Below, in pieces: positions 1 through 6,080 of a DNA stretch of 27,946 nt. Below the pieces are notes generated by a model. It was given only the letters and a program-made list of their open reading frames with translations. It was not told the origin of the DNA and ran no database searches. This stretch comes from an uncultured bacterium (GTDB taxonomy: Bacteria; Verrucomicrobiota; Kiritimatiellia; RFP12; UBA1067). Made by a program: the position numbers and the translations under genes. The stretch covers positions 1 to 27,946 of the forward strand of contig URIT01000029.1 of NCBI GenBank assembly GCA_900547945.1. Reading direction: 5' to 3'. Position 1 is the first letter of the stretch. Every line of letters starts with the position of its first letter.

Positions 1-14
1 TGGGGTTCGGAGAG

Positions 15-51
15 AAATCGGGATAAGCTGTCCCGAAAAAATCGGGATAAG
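15..51. repeat. 13-bp direct repeat with internal hairpin
   Basis: The 13-mer AAATCGGGATAAG occurs at 15-27 and again at 39-51, 24 bp apart. TCGGGA at 18-23 can also pair with TCCCGA at 31-36. The spacing places the copies on nearly the same helix face, as paired operator sites often are, but the sequence could equally be the tail of a repeat element that begins outside the window. It has no T-tract on the plus strand, so it is not a plus-strand intrinsic terminator. Confidence 0.5.
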
Positions 52-69
52 GGTGACTTCCCGAGGCAC

Positions 70-98
70 TTGCGCGCAAGGGGAAATTCCGCTAAACT
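70..98 (+). promoter_or_regulatory. Promoter of the sugar isomerase-like gene, with a palindrome over the -35 box
   Basis: TTGCGC at 70-75 and TAAACT at 93-98 are separated by 17 bp, a sigma70-like arrangement about 40 bp ahead of the ATG at 138. The -35 box lies inside the perfect 12-bp palindrome CTTGCGCGCAAG (69-80), which would suit a dimeric repressor. The operator role is inference; only the palindrome and spacing are seen. Confidence 0.5.
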
Positions 99-137
99 AA
101 TCCACAACGTTTAACCTCGAAAAGGAAAGAGCATCAC

Positions 138-1094
138 ATGAATCGACGTGAATTTCTGGCCGCCGGTGCCGTTGCGGGGCTCGTCCCTGCGCTGACGGCC
201 GCGTGTGGCGAATCGTGTTCGTGCGGCACGCTGCCGAAGCTGACGCCGCCGGCGAAGCCCGCCCAGTTGAACCTCTGCCTGCAGTGGTGGGGCATCCCTG
301 TCGCGGACGACGTCAACGCCAGGCTCGATTACCTGGAAGCGAACGGCTACCAGGCCGTGGAGGTGCCGTCCGACCTCGGCTGGCTGCGCGACAAGGGCCT
401 CAAGGTCGCCGAATCGCTCAAGAACCGCAAGCTCTTCCTCGCGACGGCGTGCGGCGGCTCCCAGTTCGACCGGCTCGACAAGGCGAAGAACGACGCCGAG
501 GTCGCGCGGTTCATGCCCGTTCTGGAAGTGCTCGGCGAGATGAAGAGCGTCGGCCTCATCATCTGCCCCGCGCGCGGCAAGCCCGAGATGGGGCTCAAGG
601 AACTGCGCGAGGACTTCGTGAAGAACACGGGCCGCCGCCTCGCCGAGAAGGCCGCGAAGTGCGGCACGACGATTGTCCTCGAACCGCTCCAGCGCGCCGA
701 GACGCCGTTCCTGCGCCAGGTCGCGGACGGCGCGAAGATGGCGCAGGAGATCGGTCCGGGCTGCACCGTGATGGGCGACTTCTGGCACATGTCCAAGGAG
801 GAGCCGAGCTTCTTTGGCGCGTTCGTCTCGGCCGGCCGGCTGCTCACGCACGTCCACATCGCCTCGCTCGCGCGCAGGAAGATCCCGGGCTCGGACGGCG
901 CGGCGGACAACTATGTCGACGGCTTCAAGGGCCTCAAGTTCATCGGCTACCGGGGCGCGGTGTCGGTCGAGGCGGGCTTCCTCGAAAAGGGCCGCGACGC
1001 GAAGAACAAGCCGATCTGGCCGGGCAACGAGGAGAAGCAGAAGATCCTCGCCGGCATGTGCCGCATGCTCCGCGAACAGTGGGAGCAGGCGTAG
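138..1094 (+). CDS. Tat-exported sugar phosphate isomerase/epimerase-like TIM-barrel protein
   Basis: The protein has 318 residues. It opens with a twin-arginine leader (NRREFLAAGA) ending in a lipobox-like LTAAC, so it may be an envelope-anchored lipoprotein. The rest fits the xylose-isomerase-like / hydroxypyruvate-isomerase-like AP-endonuclease-2 fold. Candidate metal ligands sit at the expected strand ends: E182 (VLEPLQ), D214 and H217 (GDFWH), H238 and H240 (HVHIAS) and E278 (VEAGF). Family members isomerise or epimerise sugars or keto-acids. The substrate cannot be read from the sequence, and export of this fold is typical of PVC and Bacteroidetes genomes. AAAGGAAAG lies upstream of the ATG, and an earlier start would lose the Tat leader. 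The next gene, an exported Gfo/Idh/MocA dehydrogenase, suggests joint sugar oxidation and isomerisation. Confidence 0.85.
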   Translation: MNRREFLAAGAVAGLVPALTAACGESCSCGTLPKLTPPAKPAQLNLCLQWWGIPVADDVNARLDYLEANGYQAVEVPSDLGWLRDKGLKVAESLKNRKLFLATACGGSQFDRLDKAKNDAEVARFMPVLEVLGEMKSVGLIICPARGKPEMGLKELREDFVKNTGRRLAEKAAKCGTTIVLEPLQRAETPFLRQVADGAKMAQEIGPGCTVMGDFWHMSKEEPSFFGAFVSAGRLLTHVHIASLARRKIPGSDGAADNYVDGFKGLKFIGYRGAVSVEAGFLEKGRDAKNKPIWPGNEEKQKILAGMCRMLREQWEQA

Positions 1095-1114
1095 GAAAAT
1101 GAAGTCGCTTCGCT

Positions 1115-1146
1115 TTAAGTGATTAAATAGTTAAGTGGTTAAGTGG
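1115..1146. repeat. Four tandem 8-bp TTAAGTGG-type units
   Basis: TTAAGTGA, TTAAATAG, TTAAGTGG and TTAAGTGG follow each other without gaps at 1115-1146, with a decayed fifth unit after them. The array begins 20 bp behind the stop of the preceding gene. It is the inverse of the CCACTTAA-type units further right in the same spacer, so the region can form a long imperfect stem. Confidence 0.75.
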
Positions 1147-1189
1147 TTGAACGAAGGCGCATTCGTCTGCATGCCTTCAGGAACTGAGC

Positions 1190-1257
1190 CACTTAAAGCC
1201 GCGAAGCGGCGACTTAATCACTTAAAGCCGTGAAGCGGCGACTTAACCACTTAATTT
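1190..1257. repeat. Two tandem 29-bp units with internal hairpins plus a partial third
   Basis: Units at 1190-1218 and 1219-1247 differ at only two positions. Each starts CACTTAAAGCCG and ends GGCGACTTAA plus one base. Inside each is a small hairpin (CCGC-GAA-GCGG, or CCGT-GAA-GCGG in the second). A third unit is cut after CACTTAATT. The left part of the spacer (1103-1130) is the reverse complement of this design. It may act as a processing or attenuation element between the two genes, or be a REP-like intergenic repeat. Confidence 0.75.
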
Positions 1258-1290
1258 CAAACCTATGGGGATAAAGGAGAAAACAAAGAG

Positions 1291-2694
1291 ATGACACGTA
1301 AAGACTTCATCAAGACGGGCAGTCTTGCGGCCGCTGTGGCGGCGATGCCGGCGATGGCCCAGGAGGGCGACGTGCGCGTGATCCGCGCGGCGGTCGTCGG
1401 CTGCGGCGGGCGCGGCGTGGGCGGCGGCTACAAGCCGAAGAGCGAGCAGGACTACTACCGCATGGGCGCGCTTGGCAACCTGATCCAGGCGGCCGCCGAG
1501 CTTGCCAAGCAGGGCATCAAGGTCAAGGTGCAGCCCGTCGCGTTTGCGGACTACTTCCTCGAAAAGGCGAAGGCGGCGGCCGAGAAGTTCGGCGCGCCCG
1601 CTGCGAATGCCTTCGGTGGCGCGAACGGCTACAAGCAGGCGATCGACCGCCCCGACGTGGACGTCGTGATCCTCACGACGCCGCTCAACTTCCGCCCCCG
1701 CCACACGATGTTCGCCGTCCAGCACGGCAAGCACGTCTTCGCCGAGAAGGGCGTCGCGGTCGACGCGCCCGGCGTGCGCGAGATGATTGCGGCCTCGAAG
1801 CTCGCGGCGGAGAAGAAGCTCTCCATCGTGTGCGGCACGCAGCGCCGCCACCAGCGCGGCTATCTGCTCGTCAAGAAGGCGCTCGACGAGGGCAAGCTCG
1901 GGACGATCCTCGGCGGCGCGGTCTACTGGAACGGCGACGTACCGTGGGTCGCGGGGCGCAACAAGGACGAGAGCAATGCCTCCTACCTCTGCAAGAACTG
2001 GCTCAACTTCACCGAACTTTCCGGCGACCACATCTGCGAGCAGCACGTCCACAACATCGACGTGGCGAACTGGTTCATCGGCCGCTACCCGAAGACGGTC
2101 GTCGCGGTCGGCACGCGCGCGCGCCGTGTCTCGGGCAACCAGTACGACGGCTTTTCGGGCGACTTCGACTACGGCGAGGGCGTCCACATCCACTCGATGT
2201 GCCGCCAGGTCAACGCCTGCGCGAACAACGTGAGCGAGTTCTTCCGCACGGACAAGGCGATTCTCACGGGTACCTCCGCGAAGTCGCTGGACAAGAAGTG
2301 GATTCCGCTCGAAGGCGACTTCATCGACCTCAACCCCTACGTCGTCGAGCATATGGACCTCCTCAAGTCCATCCTCGGCAAGGGGCCCTACCTGAACGAG
2401 GGCGAGGCCTGCGCGATGTCCACCGCCTGCGGCGTGATGCTCCGCATTGCCGCCTACACGGGCCAGATGGTCGCGATGAACCAGATTCTCACGAACGAGA
2501 AGAGCCCGTGGTACAACTACGCCTGCACGCCCACGCCGGCGGACTTCGAGAAGGACGGCGACGTGGCGATGCCGGCCCTCGGCGACAACGAGTGGCCGCT
2601 CCCCGGCAAGCCGTGGCGCAACCTCCCGAAGGACGTCAAGGACAAGGACGCCGGCAAGGCGACGCTCACGGCCCCGCTCGGCCCGATCGCCTAA
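1291..2694 (+). CDS. Exported Gfo/Idh/MocA-family NAD(P)-dependent oxidoreductase
   Basis: The protein has 467 residues. The leader TRKDFIKTGSLAAAVAAM resembles a Tat signal with RK in place of RR. The Rossmann motif GCGGRG (37-42) follows, then the family AEKG segment (usually EKP) with E152 and K153. The substrate-side signature EQHVHNIDVANW contains H252, H254 and D257. These match the family of sugar and inositol dehydrogenases, including exported members that oxidise or isomerise glycosyl groups with tightly bound NAD. AAAGGAG at 1273-1279 serves the ATG. It follows the isomerase-like gene after a 196-bp repeat-filled gap and is closed by a strong terminator. EKG instead of EKP is seen in exported members and does not by itself imply inactivity. 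The substrate is unknown. Confidence 0.88.
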   Translation: MTRKDFIKTGSLAAAVAAMPAMAQEGDVRVIRAAVVGCGGRGVGGGYKPKSEQDYYRMGALGNLIQAAAELAKQGIKVKVQPVAFADYFLEKAKAAAEKFGAPAANAFGGANGYKQAIDRPDVDVVILTTPLNFRPRHTMFAVQHGKHVFAEKGVAVDAPGVREMIAASKLAAEKKLSIVCGTQRRHQRGYLLVKKALDEGKLGTILGGAVYWNGDVPWVAGRNKDESNASYLCKNWLNFTELSGDHICEQHVHNIDVANWFIGRYPKTVVAVGTRARRVSGNQYDGFSGDFDYGEGVHIHSMCRQVNACANNVSEFFRTDKAILTGTSAKSLDKKWIPLEGDFIDLNPYVVEHMDLLKSILGKGPYLNEGEACAMSTACGVMLRIAAYTGQMVAMNQILTNEKSPWYNYACTPTPADFEKDGDVAMPALGDNEWPLPGKPWRNLPKDVKDKDAGKATLTAPLGPIA

Positions 2695-2724
2695 CCAGAA
2701 CGGACGTCAATCGTCCATGAAAAT

Positions 2725-2764
2725 CCGGGTCGCGTTCTCCACCAGGGGAACGCGACCCGGTTTT
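2725..2764 (+). terminator. Strong Rho-independent terminator behind the oxidoreductase
   Basis: A 13-bp perfect stem (2725-2737 with 2748-2760, arm CCGGGTCGCGTTC) is followed directly by TTTT. A smaller hairpin, GGACG-TCAAT-CGTCC (2702-2716), lies between the stop codon and this stem. Confidence 0.9.
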
Positions 2765-2792
2765 CCCTCTGAAAAGAAGTCCGAAGAAAACT

Positions 2793-2847
2793 TAACGCCG
2801 CGCGAGTGGCGACTTGGCCGTTTAAATCCGCAAAACGGCGATTTAAT
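2793..2847. repeat. Degenerate copy of the 29-bp spacer repeat
   Basis: The segment holds two decayed units of the same plan as 1190-1247: CTTAACGCCG...GGCGACTT followed by TTTAAATCCG...GGCGATTTAA. The spacing between matching parts is retained although many bases have changed. It lies between the terminator and the ssrA promoter. Confidence 0.5.
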
Positions 2848-2858
2848 GGTTTTCCCCC

Positions 2859-2888
2859 TTGACGGGAACGGGGAAGAATGGGTATACT
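2859..2888 (+). promoter_or_regulatory. ssrA promoter
   Basis: TTGACG at 2859-2864 and TATACT at 2883-2888 are 18 bp apart. Transcription would start near 2895, about 16 bp before the mature tmRNA 5' end, leaving a short leader for RNase P to remove. Confidence 0.8.
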
Positions 2889-2910
2889 TGTGTTGTTCTT
2901 TCCCCATGCT

Positions 2911-3265
2911 GGGGGTGATCCGGTTTCGACGGAGTGCGTTGAGGCTTGATCGCGCGTCGAGGATTCTCGTTGGCCTCGTTAAAAAACGGGAAAAACAGTA
3001 ATTGCGAACAACGATTACGCTCTCGCGGCCTAACTGATAGCCCGCATGTCGCCCGGCCGACGCCTGCTGAGCCGATGCGACATCATTCAGCAGGACTTGC
3101 CCCGGAGCGCGCCGCTCGCGCGCTGGAGGTTCGTATAACCGAGCGGTGGATTCGGGATAAGCCCGCCTGTCGGCATACCCGTTTCGAGATCAAAGGCAAG
3201 CTACACGCGTAGAAGTCAGGTTGATTCCATTTCGGACAGGGGTTCGACTCCCCTCACCTCCACCA
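2911..3265 (+). ncRNA. ssrA: Transfer-messenger RNA (tmRNA), one-piece
   Basis: This is the ribosome-rescue RNA that carries alanine and tags stalled proteins. The 5' end GGGGGTGATCCGGTTTCGAC is the conserved tmRNA start. Its first seven bases pair with CACCTCC (3255-3261) to form the acceptor stem, followed by discriminator A and an encoded CCA (3263-3265). The T-arm is GGGG-TTCGACT-CCCC. The tag frame at 3004-3033 reads ANNDYALAA and a TAA stop. The hydrophobic YALAA end matches known ClpXP degradation tags. At 355 nt it has the usual one-piece length. The accessory patch begins directly behind its 3' end, a position used by many integrative elements. Confidence 0.97.
3004..3033 (+). other. 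tmRNA tag reading frame ANNDYALAA-stop
   Basis: GCG AAC AAC GAT TAC GCT CTC GCG GCC TAA encodes a nine-residue proteolysis tag. GCG as resume codon is chosen by analogy with other tmRNAs, where an alanine codon usually follows the upstream A-rich determinant. The tag ends in ALAA, the degron core. Confidence 0.85.
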
Positions 3266-3286
3266 TCTGGAGGGGTTATGCTTTTC

Positions 3287-3795
3287 GGACCCTTCCATTC
3301 GGACGGGGTGTCAGTCAAGTGTCTTGACGACAGGTTCGAGGATTTCTGCCTCCGCGCCGCAGGGAGTGGACATCCCGATTGATGTATGGATGCGCTCCTC
3401 GTTGTAGAAGTGTATGTATGAGTCGATTTCGTCATAGAGCTGTTCTTCGCTGGCGAAGGTGCGCTTGCGGACGAATTCCTTCTTGAATGTTGCGAAGAAC
3501 GCCTCTGACACGGCGTTGCCATGGGGAGCGCCAGTATGCGAGTAGGAGCGGACTATCCTGTGGAATCGGTACCACTCGCGCTAGAGATATTCGGTGTTCT
3601 CTGAACCTTGGTCGCAATGGTAGAGCAATCCCAGCGGCTCTTCTCGTTCATGAAATGCCCGCTTGATGACGCCAGAGGTGAATTCGCTTGTCTTGCAGTC
3701 GGACTGCCCCCATCCTATGACACGCCGCTTGCACAGATCGACTATTGCGAAACAATACTGGATGACCAACCACGCCAAGGAGAACCGTGATATAA
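3287..3795 (-). mobile_element. Remnant of an IS3-family insertion sequence
   Basis: The segment keeps only the C-terminal half of an IS3-type transposase gene on the minus strand. The 3' end is close to the segment GGACCCTTCCATTC (about 3288-3301), a plausible but unproven terminal repeat. The other end was lost near 3795, where the next gene's promoter region begins. No partner inverted repeat is visible. Confidence 0.7.
3311..3795 (-). pseudogene. Broken IS3-family transposase (OrfB, DDE integrase core), C-terminal part
   Basis: Reading leftwards from about 3795, one frame gives AIVDLCKRRVIGW, then LYHCDQGSENTEYL with the second catalytic Asp, then an in-frame TAG (complement of 3581-3583). 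The same frame resumes with REWYRFHR and continues through SEAFFATFKKEFVRKRTF, which holds the catalytic Glu, and HFYNEERIHTSIG, the classic IS3 C-terminus. The first catalytic Asp and everything before it are missing. The single nonsense codon plus 5' loss make it inactive. Because the frame is otherwise open, decay looks fairly recent. The resemblance is to the IS3/IS150 rve domain; subgroup not resolved. Confidence 0.85.
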
Positions 3796-3814
3796 TCTTC
3801 CAAGAGGAGTTGAG
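3791..3814 (+). promoter_or_regulatory. -10 box and ribosome-binding site of the AlbA_2 gene
   Basis: A perfect TATAAT (3791-3796) sits at the junction with the IS remnant, followed by AAGAGGAG (3802-3809) just ahead of the ATG at 3815. I see no good -35 box 16-18 bp upstream. The transcript leader would be very short. Confidence 0.45.
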
Positions 3815-4848
3815 ATGAAGAGCGAAGAGATCAAGAAACTTGCGGCAATGAGCGAGAATGCCGCCGTCGAGTTCAAGCGGGCGAGAGGCGGCGTCCCCGC
3901 CGACTTCTGGCCATCGTACAGCGCGTTCGCCAACACGGATGGCGGAACCGTCATCCTTGGTGTCCGCGAGAAGGACGGCAAGCGCGAGGTCGAGGGATTG
4001 CCGGATGTAGAGAAAACGATGGCCGACATCTGGAACGCGGTCAACAACGCCGAGAAGATCAGTGCGAATGTCCTGTTCAACGAGTCTGTTTATCCCGTCG
4101 AGGTTGACGGCAAATGGCTTGTTGTTGTCGAAGTGCCGCGCGCGGAGCGCACCGTCCGCCCGGTCTATGTCGGAGCGGCATCGTGATCGACAAGTACCCC
4201 AAGCGGCTGGAGGTCTCGAATCCGGGGACGCTGCGCATGAGCAAGTCAGTAGCAATCGCGGGCGGCACGAGTGACGCGCGAAACGGAAAGATATTCAACA
4301 TCTTCTCGCTGGTGCGCATCGGCGAGCGTTCTGGCATGGGGGTGTCGAGCCTGTATGGTGTCTGGGAGAAAGAGAAGTTCGCCGAGCCGTCCATTATTGA
4401 ATCCTACGAACCCGATCGTGCCAAGGTAATAGTCGAGTTTGAGGCAGACGAGTCGGAAGTGGGGGTGAAAACGCCGGAAGTGAGGGAGAAAACCTCGGAA
4501 GTGAGGGAGAAAAAGGCCATAAGTGAAGATGTAAACGCCGAAGTGAAGATGAAAAAGGCCGTAAGTGAAGATGTAAATCGGATAAGTGACGATGAAAAGC
4601 AAGGAAGTGAAGGTGAAAAAGGCGAGTTTGATATTCTGATGGGTGCATATAGAAACGACTTCCGCGAAAACGCCAGAAAGGTTCTTGCTGCCTTCGCTGA
4701 AGACCCAGAAGCTGATATTCCTTCCGTCGCCAAGAGACAGGGCTTTTCCTCAATCAGTGTCTGGCGCGCCATACGTGCCATGAAAGAGGTTGGCCTCCTT
4801 GTCCGGGAAGGCGGAGACAAAGGCGGCAAATGGATCGTGAAGAAGTGA
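3815..4848 (+). pseudogene. AlbA_2 (Schlafen-like) / HATPase_c_4 regulator with its middle deleted
   Basis: The first frame (3815-4186, 123 residues) is an AlbA_2 domain: AAVEFKRARGG, FANTDGGTVILGV and VVVEVPRAERTVRPVYVG. It stops at TGA 4184-4186. A second frame, open from GTG 4183, reads VIDKYPKRLEVSNPGTLRM and RNGKIFNIFSLVRIGERSG, the C-terminal HATPase_c_4 part of the same family. It then has eight heptad repeats and a winged-helix end (KWIVKK). Intact relatives are usually about 450-550 residues with a long region between these parts. Here that region is gone and the frame shifts at the junction. The GTGA overlap at 4183-4186 could still couple translation of the two halves, so two short proteins are possible. 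Relatives are DNA-binding transcriptional regulators. Confidence 0.75.
4456..4623 (+). repeat. Eight 21-bp in-frame repeats (heptad linker)
   Basis: Eight consecutive units of the type GAAGTGAGGGAGAAAAAGG encode heptads such as EVREKTS, EVREKKA, ISEDVNA, EVKMKKA and VSEDVNR. They are charged and lie between the HATPase-like domain and the C-terminal winged helix. Units have diverged but keep length and frame, apart from one-base shifts of phase between neighbouring units. They would be a flexible or helical linker and a site for copy-number slippage. Confidence 0.85.
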
Positions 4849-4888
4849 TAGTGAGTGGCAAAAAGGTGAAGGAGGGATTCAAGACACT

Positions 4889-5896
4889 ATGAAATCTAAA
4901 GAAAAGTACATTCCGCCGTACAAGGTGAGCGAGGAGGCGGTGAATCTCATCGCAGAGATATCCGCCGCCGTGGAGAGGTTTGACATCGAGATTTCAGGCG
5001 TCAAAGGCGTACGGCTTCGCAAGACAAACCGCATCAAGACGATTCACGGCTCAACCGCCATCGAGGGAAACACCCTCACGGAGGACCAGGTCATCGCTGT
5101 TCTCGCAGGGAAGAAGGTTGTCGCCCCGCAAAGGGAGATTGACGAGGTCTTGTGTGCGGCGGCGGCATACGAGGCGATAGAAAGCATCGACCCCTACAAG
5201 GTGAAAGACCTCCTCAAAGCCCACAAGCTGATGATGGGCGGTCTCGTCGAAACCGCCGGGGCGTTTCGCACGGGGGAGGTTCGCGTCATTGATGGTGCTG
5301 GAAACGTCATCCACAGGGCACCGCCCGCCGCGCAGGTGCCGAAGCTTATGAAGGATCTGTTCAAGTGGCTGAACGAGTCTGGAGCCCACCCGCTCGTGAA
5401 GAGCTGCGTGTTCCACTACGAGTTCGAGTTCATCCATCCGTTCCAGGACGGCAACGGCAGGACGGGACGCTATTGGCAGACCGCCCTCCTTGGAAAGTGG
5501 AGAAGCGCATTCTACGCAGCCCCCATTGAGAACATCGTATGGGAGAACCAGAGCGGCTACTACCTTGCCATACGGCGCTCGACGCTTCTAGGCAATTCGG
5601 AACCGTTCATCGACTTCATGCTTGAGCGCATCCTGCAGGCAATCAAGGGCAAGGGAGAAGAACTCAAGAATGTCGGTGTAAGTGTCGGTGTAAATGTCGG
5701 TGTAAAACTATCCGCCCGCGAGCGCGACCTGCTGGAACTGCTGCGTCTCGACGGAACATTGACGGCTGTGCGGATAGCCGAGACCTATTCAATCTCCACG
5801 AGACAGGCCGAGCGGCTTTTGACAGGTCTCAAGAAAAAGGGATTCCTTGTCCGCAAAGGCTCCGATAAGGCTGGACATTGGGAGGTTGTGAGTTGA
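4889..5896 (+). CDS. Class II Fic-domain protein (AMPylase-type) with C-terminal winged helix
   Basis: The protein has 335 residues. The Fic active-site motif is intact, HPFQDGNGRTGR at 183-194. The inhibitory alpha-helix motif STAIEGN (55-61) precedes it, which is the class II arrangement in which Glu blocks ATP until relieved. Such proteins transfer AMP or related groups to target hydroxyls and often modify themselves or DNA-associated partners. A short repeat linker NVGVSVGVNVGVK (261-273) leads to a winged-helix domain (SARERDLLELL, TRQAERLLTGLKKKGFLVRKG). AAGGAGGG at 4869-4876 precedes the ATG. It follows the broken AlbA_2 regulator after 40 bp and shares its C-terminal sequence style. 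No separate antitoxin gene is seen. Its target is unknown. Confidence 0.93.
   Translation: MKSKEKYIPPYKVSEEAVNLIAEISAAVERFDIEISGVKGVRLRKTNRIKTIHGSTAIEGNTLTEDQVIAVLAGKKVVAPQREIDEVLCAAAAYEAIESIDPYKVKDLLKAHKLMMGGLVETAGAFRTGEVRVIDGAGNVIHRAPPAAQVPKLMKDLFKWLNESGAHPLVKSCVFHYEFEFIHPFQDGNGRTGRYWQTALLGKWRSAFYAAPIENIVWENQSGYYLAIRRSTLLGNSEPFIDFMLERILQAIKGKGEELKNVGVSVGVNVGVKLSARERDLLELLRLDGTLTAVRIAETYSISTRQAERLLTGLKKKGFLVRKGSDKAGHWEVVS
5669..5704 (+). repeat. Three 12-bp repeats in the Fic gene
   Basis: AATGTCGGTGTA, AGTGTCGGTGTA and AATGTCGGTGTA run head to tail and in frame, encoding NVGV-SVGV-NVGV. They sit just before the winged helix. The unit length is a multiple of three, so copy-number change would alter linker length without breaking the frame. 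Confidence 0.9.
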
Positions 5897-5960
5897 TCTG
5901 GAACTGGGGGCGGGAACCTTGGGGCTAAGGAATCCACGCGAAAATAATGTGGATACGGGA

Positions 5961-5989
5961 TTGACCCCACAACGGGAGTTGGCTATACT
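5961..5989 (+). promoter_or_regulatory. Promoter of the GDPD-A2M-PBP1C operon
   Basis: TTGACC (5961-5966) and TATACT (5984-5989) are separated by exactly 17 bp, close to the sigma70 consensus. The start site near 5996 leaves a leader of about 85 nt before the GTG at 6081. No other gene lies between the Fic stop and this promoter. Confidence 0.8.
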
Positions 5990-6080
5990 ACGGCACGGGC
6001 GCGGGGTTCGGCTTTCTGGTTGTCTGAAATCTCGGCCAATCCATTTAAAACTATGCTTATTTCAACGAAAGTGTTCAGAA

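Noticed and set aside
1190..1257. CRISPR array
   Set aside because: The 29-bp units are directly adjacent without spacers and no cas genes are present.
2717..3001. Open frames across the terminator and into ssrA
   Set aside because: They run through a terminator, a repeat, a promoter and a structured RNA, and have no domain signal.
3266..5960. Integrative element with attachment sites at ssrA
   Set aside because: No second copy of the tmRNA 3' end and no integrase gene are visible in the window.
5919..6080. N-terminal extension of the GDPD from ATG 5919
   Set aside because: That ATG lies upstream of the promoter at 5961-5989 and would put about 54 residues before the signal peptide.
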